In this document: positions 5,528 to 8,683 of the stretch, piece by piece | Position numbering within the stretch: position 1 is the first letter of the stretch | How the letters are laid out: the number at the start of each line of letters is the position of its first letter | Assembly: GCA_003649665.1 (NCBI GenBank) | Contig: QMSL01000052.1 | Coordinates: 1-8,683 of the forward strand | Length of the DNA stretch: 8,683 nucleotides | Direction of reading: 5' to 3' | Origin: Thermoprotei archaeon | GTDB taxonomy: Archaea > Thermoproteota > Thermoprotei > QMSL01 > B3-G16 | Program-made: the position numbers and the translations under genes | The notes under the pieces: model-generated | Databases searched by the model: none | Told to the model about the DNA's origin: nothing | The model's input: only the letters and a program-made list of their open reading frames with translations

Positions 5528-5909
5528 GTCTAAGTTTCTGGTAAGGTTAATAGCATTGGCCGTAATGGCAGCACTAGAGGCTATGATAATAGTAAGAGGA
5601 TATATTTTAACGGATATAACCCGAATCAAGATATCGACGGAGTTATATCCATATGATTTTACTTATGAGTGTATTGTCGTCGTGAATAAAGGTAGGGGCA
5701 CTTATATCGTAAATATAGTTCCTAATACTACAATTAGCTTAACGATCCTTTATCCATACCATGGTCAGATCAGTATCCTTAAGCTAGATGATATAACTAA
5801 GCGTAAAGTGATTAGCATATATAGTGAGGGGCCTATCGTGATACACATTGCCGCATTCGCAAGAGCTTATCAGGCAGATCTGGGTATAATCGAGGTGAAA
5901 AGACATTGA
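5517..5909 (+). CDS. Small anchored extracytoplasmic protein B2 of the ABC operon
   Basis: 130 residues from TTG 5517, which overlaps the permease gene by 11 bases. The rare start is secured by a near-perfect GGTGGTGA (5507-5513 region) just upstream. A signal anchor spans about 8-32 (LVRLIALAVMAALEAMIIVRGYIL), followed by a beta-rich ectodomain of about 95 residues with one sequon (Asn70) and an alternating hydrophobic pattern. No catalytic motif is visible and no family is recognised. Position between permease and ATPase suggests an accessory subunit made in step with them. Possible weak kinship with the 168-residue protein through the GTY/GTH-plus-IxP stretch. Confidence 0.72.
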   Translation: MSIKSKFLVRLIALAVMAALEAMIIVRGYILTDITRIKISTELYPYDFTYECIVVVNKGRGTYIVNIVPNTTISLTILYPYHGQISILKLDDITKRKVISIYSEGPIVIHIAAFARAYQADLGIIEVKRH

Positions 5910-6700
5910 TTGTGAAAAGCGTAGTCTTAGAGAATGTGGTAAAGAGGTATCCGGGATTTGAGCTTAATATTAACAGACTAGAGCTTGTAAGGGGACTTAA
6001 TCTAATAATCGGTCCTAATGGTAGTGGTAAGAGTACGTTACTTAAGCTTATTGCTGGTTTCATTAAACCAAATAAGGGAGCTATAAGGATAATCACAAGC
6101 AAGGGAGAGATACCTACAGGACAAGCTTACAAGATTATAAGCTATGTAGCAGAGGACGTTTCATTTCCTAACATGAAAGTACATGAGATATTATCGGCAT
6201 TTGCTACGGACGAAGAGCATCTTAAGGATGTTATTGAATTGCTTGAACTAGGAAGTTTCCTTAATAGAAGATATTTGGAGCTCTCAGCTGGATACAGGAA
6301 GAGAGTACAAATTGCTATAGCCCTTCTAAAGAAGGCTCAAGTACTTTTACTAGACGAACCATTTAGCAATCTAGATATAATTATGATAGCCCCTCTGCGA
6401 AATATAATTAAGAAGTTAAGTAAGGAGAGGTTGGTCGTAGTTACTAGTCATATAGATTTAGGCGTTATCCCGGACAATCTAGTTATACTTAATCAAGGCG
6501 TAGTAGTGTACTCTGGTGAACCAAGTGCCATAATTCATCCTAGGTATACGCTTACTGCTAGAATCGGTAATGATATAAGGAAGGTAACACTAGAGGAACT
6601 AAATGATCTAATTAAGGATAAGAACATAACTATAGAGAGAATAGAAGCTAGAGATCTTTTCGTAGTTCTGAGAAATCTTTTGAGAAGTAAGAAAGTATGA
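5906..6700 (+). CDS. ABC transporter ATP-binding protein
   Basis: 264 residues; the cytoplasmic ATPase powering the transporter. Walker A GPNGSGKST (36-44), Q-loop region ISYVAEDVSFP (78-88) with Glu/Asp where the canonical Gln is expected, signature LSAGYRKRV (126-134) in place of LSGGQ, Walker B VLLLDEP (146-152), D-loop SNLD (154-157) and switch His182 in VTSHID. This layout and the single NBD fit the NatA/CcmA-like ATPases that pair with ABC-2 permeases. About 65 residues after the H-loop (200-264) form a C-terminal extension common in that group. TTG 5906 overlaps the previous TGA by four bases (TTGA) and has GAGGTGA (5892-5898) seven bases upstream; GTG 5912 is a less likely alternative. 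Last gene of the operon. Confidence 0.93.
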   Translation: MIVKSVVLENVVKRYPGFELNINRLELVRGLNLIIGPNGSGKSTLLKLIAGFIKPNKGAIRIITSKGEIPTGQAYKIISYVAEDVSFPNMKVHEILSAFATDEEHLKDVIELLELGSFLNRRYLELSAGYRKRVQIAIALLKKAQVLLLDEPFSNLDIIMIAPLRNIIKKLSKERLVVVTSHIDLGVIPDNLVILNQGVVVYSGEPSAIIHPRYTLTARIGNDIRKVTLEELNDLIKDKNITIERIEARDLFVVLRNLLRSKKV

Positions 6701-6747
6701 GTTAGAATCTCATGATTTATGATCAACACCATTCTTATGTAGGCGAT
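6701..6747. other. Short gap between convergent genes
   Basis: The ABC operon and the minus-strand ATPase pair end facing each other 47 bases apart. I see no T-run or stable hairpin on either strand here, so termination signals may lie within the opposing coding sequences. Confidence 0.5.
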
Positions 6748-7626
6748 TTAACAGTCATGAGCAAAACGTAGTATTTCGTTAAATGCTTTCGTTAGCTTAT
6801 CTCCATACTTCTTGACTATTATTTTGCCTTTAGCGTAATGCTTAGGTATTTCTGCATCGTATGGTATATACACGATATTATCGAGTTTGCATCCTTTAAT
6901 AAAGGAGCTAAGCTCCTCGTAAGCGCCACCTCTAATTCCATATTTATTTACTACCATGATTATCTCCTTATCCTTAAGGTCTTTGAGTAATCTAAGCATT
7001 CTCTTTAGATCATGTATCCCAAGAGTCGTTGGTTCTGTGACTAGTATTATCTTATTGGATAGACTTAATGCTCTATATATGCCGCTTGATGTGCCGGGCG
7101 GCGTATCTATCACTACATATTCATACTGATATTCTTTTGCTCTCTCCATTGAGTGGGATAGTGTCTCCAGCATTACTTTTATTGACGCTCTTTGTCCTAC
7201 CTTTAATTCACCGACGATTAAGTAAATGTTGTCCTTCCGTCCTTCGTAGATGTATCCTATTTCATCCTTACCCTCTAAAATTGCCTGCTCGGGACAGACA
7301 TAGTAACATAGAGCACATCCTTCACATAAGGAGGGGATGTAGAGTATGTCGTTCTTTTTTGGTATGAGAATTAGCGCGTGCGTTGGACAGGTAGCAGTAC
7401 ATTTTCCGCATAATGTACACTTTTCCTTGTCTATTATCGGCTTGAATCTAACAATGCTCCTTGTCTTGGTTAAATGAACGTTGAAGAATGTATAAGTACA
7501 AGGATTGTCAACATCTATATCGACTAACATGGTCTTCTTCTTCCTTGAGAGAAGCCATGCTAAGTTTGTGGCAACTAATGTCTTCCCAGTCCCGCCTTTG
7601 CCGCCAGTTACGGAGATTATCTTCAT
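6748..7626 (-). CDS. MinD-superfamily P-loop ATPase with inserted ferredoxin domain (COG1149 type), second copy
   Basis: 292 residues. Deviant Walker A GGKGGTGKT (8-16) with the signature lysine, DIDVDNP (36-42), inserted two-cluster ferredoxin with Cys70, 73, 76, 80 and Cys101, 104, 107, 111 (both CxxCxxCxxxCP, intact), and the switch motif DTPPG (174-178). The family is cytoplasmic, related to Mrp/NBP35 and NifH, and its members are thought to handle iron-sulfur or other metal-cofactor assembly; the exact reaction is unproven. An in-frame ATG at 7671 would add 15 residues, but it overlaps the upstream ATPase by 49 bases. ATG 7626 makes an ATGA overlap with that gene's stop and has GGAGG seven bases upstream, and it gives MKIISVTGGKGG, the normal family start. 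It is a diverged paralogue of its neighbour and probably its partner. Confidence 0.93.
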   Translation of the reverse strand: MKIISVTGGKGGTGKTLVATNLAWLLSRKKKTMLVDIDVDNPCTYTFFNVHLTKTRSIVRFKPIIDKEKCTLCGKCTATCPTHALILIPKKNDILYIPSLCEGCALCYYVCPEQAILEGKDEIGYIYEGRKDNIYLIVGELKVGQRASIKVMLETLSHSMERAKEYQYEYVVIDTPPGTSSGIYRALSLSNKIILVTEPTTLGIHDLKRMLRLLKDLKDKEIIMVVNKYGIRGGAYEELSSFIKGCKLDNIVYIPYDAEIPKHYAKGKIIVKKYGDKLTKAFNEILRFAHDC

Positions 7627-8498
7627 ATGATTTCCTCCAGTATCACTTTGAATATTTTCCTTAACTCCCAAGCTATCTCGCTTTCCGGCTTAAATTTAAG
7701 AAGTGGTACCATCGATGTATATGCCTCTATAACACTATCATTGTATGCTATTCTGCCAAGGATATCTACATCTATGCTCTTCTCTATCTCCCTGGCAAAA
7801 GATGGATTTATGTCGTATTTGTTAAGTATAGCATAAGTACGTACGTCAAGCGATTTAGCTACTTCAAGCAATCTAAATGCACCCTTTAGCGACTGTGGAG
7901 TTGGCTCTATCACTATTATGAGAACATCTACGCCTACTATACTAGATATTACAGGACAACCTATTCCTGGTGCAGAATCTATGTCGATAAAATCACATTG
8001 CATGGTACGAGCTCTTTTCCTAAGCTCATATACCAACCTTCCGCTATTCTCACCACCTAGTTCAAGTTCACCCATGACTACAGGAATGTCCTCTTTAGAT
8101 AATGCAATTATTAGATCCCCAGTTTTCACTTCTTCGAATGATATGGCCTTTACGGGACATACTATAGCACATGTACCAAGCCCCTCACAAAGTTCATGAA
8201 GGACTATAGGGCCATTCTCTCCCTTGAGTAGGGCATTGAACTTACATGCTTCAATACAGCGCCAGCATTTTATGCACTTATTATAGTCAACCTTAGGAAG
8301 TTGAGAGCCATAGAAACTAGATGATTCAATTACCTTCTTTATTCCACCTAAGGCAAGGACTAAATCAGGAGCTTCAACATCAGCATCTACTGCGACTACT
8401 TTCATTCCCTGATCATGAAGGAAAAAGGATAAGTTAGATGCTATGAAAGTCTTTCCCGTACCTCCCTTTCCACTAGCTATGGCTATCTCCTTTGTCAT
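7623..8498 (-). CDS. MinD-superfamily P-loop ATPase with inserted ferredoxin domain (COG1149 type), first copy; one cluster cysteine missing
   Basis: 291 residues. Deviant Walker A SGKGGTGKT (9-17), VDADVEAPDL (37-46), inserted ferredoxin, then DSAPGIGCPVISS (174-186), the family-typical switch and GCP motif. The first cluster has Cys75, 78, 81, 85 (CxxCxxCxxxC). The second reads CEGLGTCAIVCP (104-115): the second ligand position is Leu107, encoded CTT, not Cys, so at most three regular ligands remain (104, 110, 114). A 3Fe-4S cluster or an empty site is possible. It overlaps the upstream NifX-like gene by ATGA and the next ATPase by ATGA, a tight three-gene unit. The likely role, as for the family, is ATP-driven carriage or assembly of an iron-sulfur or metal cofactor, inferred from NBP35/NifH kinship and the NifX-like neighbour. 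Confidence 0.93.
   Translation of the reverse strand: MTKEIAIASGKGGTGKTFIASNLSFFLHDQGMKVVAVDADVEAPDLVLALGGIKKVIESSSFYGSQLPKVDYNKCIKCWRCIEACKFNALLKGENGPIVLHELCEGLGTCAIVCPVKAISFEEVKTGDLIIALSKEDIPVVMGELELGGENSGRLVYELRKRARTMQCDFIDIDSAPGIGCPVISSIVGVDVLIIVIEPTPQSLKGAFRLLEVAKSLDVRTYAILNKYDINPSFAREIEKSIDVDILGRIAYNDSVIEAYTSMVPLLKFKPESEIAWELRKIFKVILEEII
7634..7638 (-). promoter_or_regulatory. Ribosome binding site deciding the second ATPase start
   Basis: GGAGG on the minus strand, inside the final codons of the upstream ATPase gene and seven bases before ATG 7626. It favours this start over the in-frame ATG at 7671. Confidence 0.7.
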
Positions 8499-8683
8499 AC
8501 CATGATCCCAAGCTTCCTCAATGCATATATCACAGGCGTTCCAGGAGGTACAAGTTCAATGCGAACACCAGCTTGCTGTAATATCATGCCTAGGTTAGGA
8601 CCTACGTGAGGGCCTATTACAACTGAAGTACCTATACTTAACAACCATTGACCAAGTCCTGAACCAGCTCCTCTAGGAACTTG
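8495..8683 (-). CDS. NifX/NifB-type dinitrogenase iron-molybdenum cofactor domain protein (5' part outside window)
   Basis: Only the last 62 codons are present; the gene enters from the right edge and ends at TGA 8495. The segment VVIGPHVGPNLGMILQQAGV (21-40 of the visible part) followed by RIELVPPGTPV matches the C-terminal half of the Nitro_FeMo-Co (PF02579) fold, about 110-130 residues when alone. Members bind iron-molybdenum cofactor precursors in diazotrophs. In archaea without nitrogenase the stand-alone proteins are of unknown role but often sit beside COG1149 ATPases, exactly as here. The stop overlaps the next start by ATGA. Whether the missing N-terminal part carries extra domains cannot be seen. 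Confidence 0.8.
   Translation of the reverse strand, partial: QVPRGAGSGLGQWLLSIGTSVVIGPHVGPNLGMILQQAGVRIELVPPGTPVIYALRKLGIMV

Noticed and set aside
5833..6102. Minus-strand open frame opposite the ABC ATPase start
   Set aside because: Antisense shadow of the Walker A region; nothing supports expression.
6535..6732. Minus-strand open frame over the end of the ABC ATPase gene
   Set aside because: Antisense of coding sequence with no domain and no start signals.
6701..6747. Possible terminator between the convergent operons
   Set aside because: Only weak ATCATGA/TCATGAT-like half-matches; no T-run or stable stem on either strand.
7627..7671. Upstream ATG extending the second ferredoxin-ATPase by 15 residues
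   Set aside because: The family normally starts directly at the Walker A strand; ATG 7626 has GGAGG and a coupled ATGA overlap.
7068..8199. Plus-strand open frames opposite the two ferredoxin-ATPases (7068-7367, 7627-7836, 7918-8199)
   Set aside because: All lie wholly antisense to genes of certain identity, and their sequences show no family features.

Overview
The window looks like a piece of chromosome from a thermophilic archaeon, probably of the Thermoproteota (crenarchaeal) side. The grounds are TATA-box promoters about 25 bases ahead of start codons, several possibly leaderless genes, strong GGAGGTGA-type ribosome binding sites at linked genes, frequent GTG and TTG starts, AGA/AGG/ATA-rich codon use, secreted proteins full of N-glycosylation sequons, and a pair of ferredoxin-containing MinD-type ATPases. 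I cannot name the genus.

Left part (1-2442, all minus strand). Reading in the direction of transcription there is a 48-residue single-span protein with a His/Cys/acid-rich tail (2442-2296), a cyclophilin-like fold protein of the TM1367/PF04126 type (2182-1775), a small multi-span membrane protein (1761-1411), a spacer with three perfect or nested dyads, a possible 26-codon leaderless frame, and the first 361 codons of a biotin carboxylase that runs off the left edge.

Centre (2532-6700, plus strand). Six tightly linked genes form one operon behind a clear TATA box and Shine-Dalgarno site. Two are paralogous single-pass exported proteins with a conserved aromatic/proline motif. Between them lies a third small anchored protein. 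An ABC-2-like permease, a fourth small anchored protein and an ABC ATPase follow. Starts and stops overlap or nearly touch throughout, so the products are probably made together: a cell-surface ABC machine whose ATPase and permease look like NatA/NatB-type exporters and whose four ectodomain partners I do not recognise. This is the best candidate in the window for an undescribed system.

Right part (6748-8683, minus strand, converging on the ABC operon). A NifX/NifB-type iron-molybdenum cofactor domain protein (partial, 3' end only) is followed by two neighbouring COG1149-type MinD-superfamily ATPases, each with an inserted two-cluster ferredoxin. Both junctions are ATGA stop-start overlaps. 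This is a known archaeal/bacterial gene group usually linked to iron-sulfur or metal-cofactor carriage. The first ATPase has lost one ligand cysteine of its second cluster, while its neighbour keeps all eight.

No tRNA, rRNA, CRISPR array, insertion sequence or integrase was seen.
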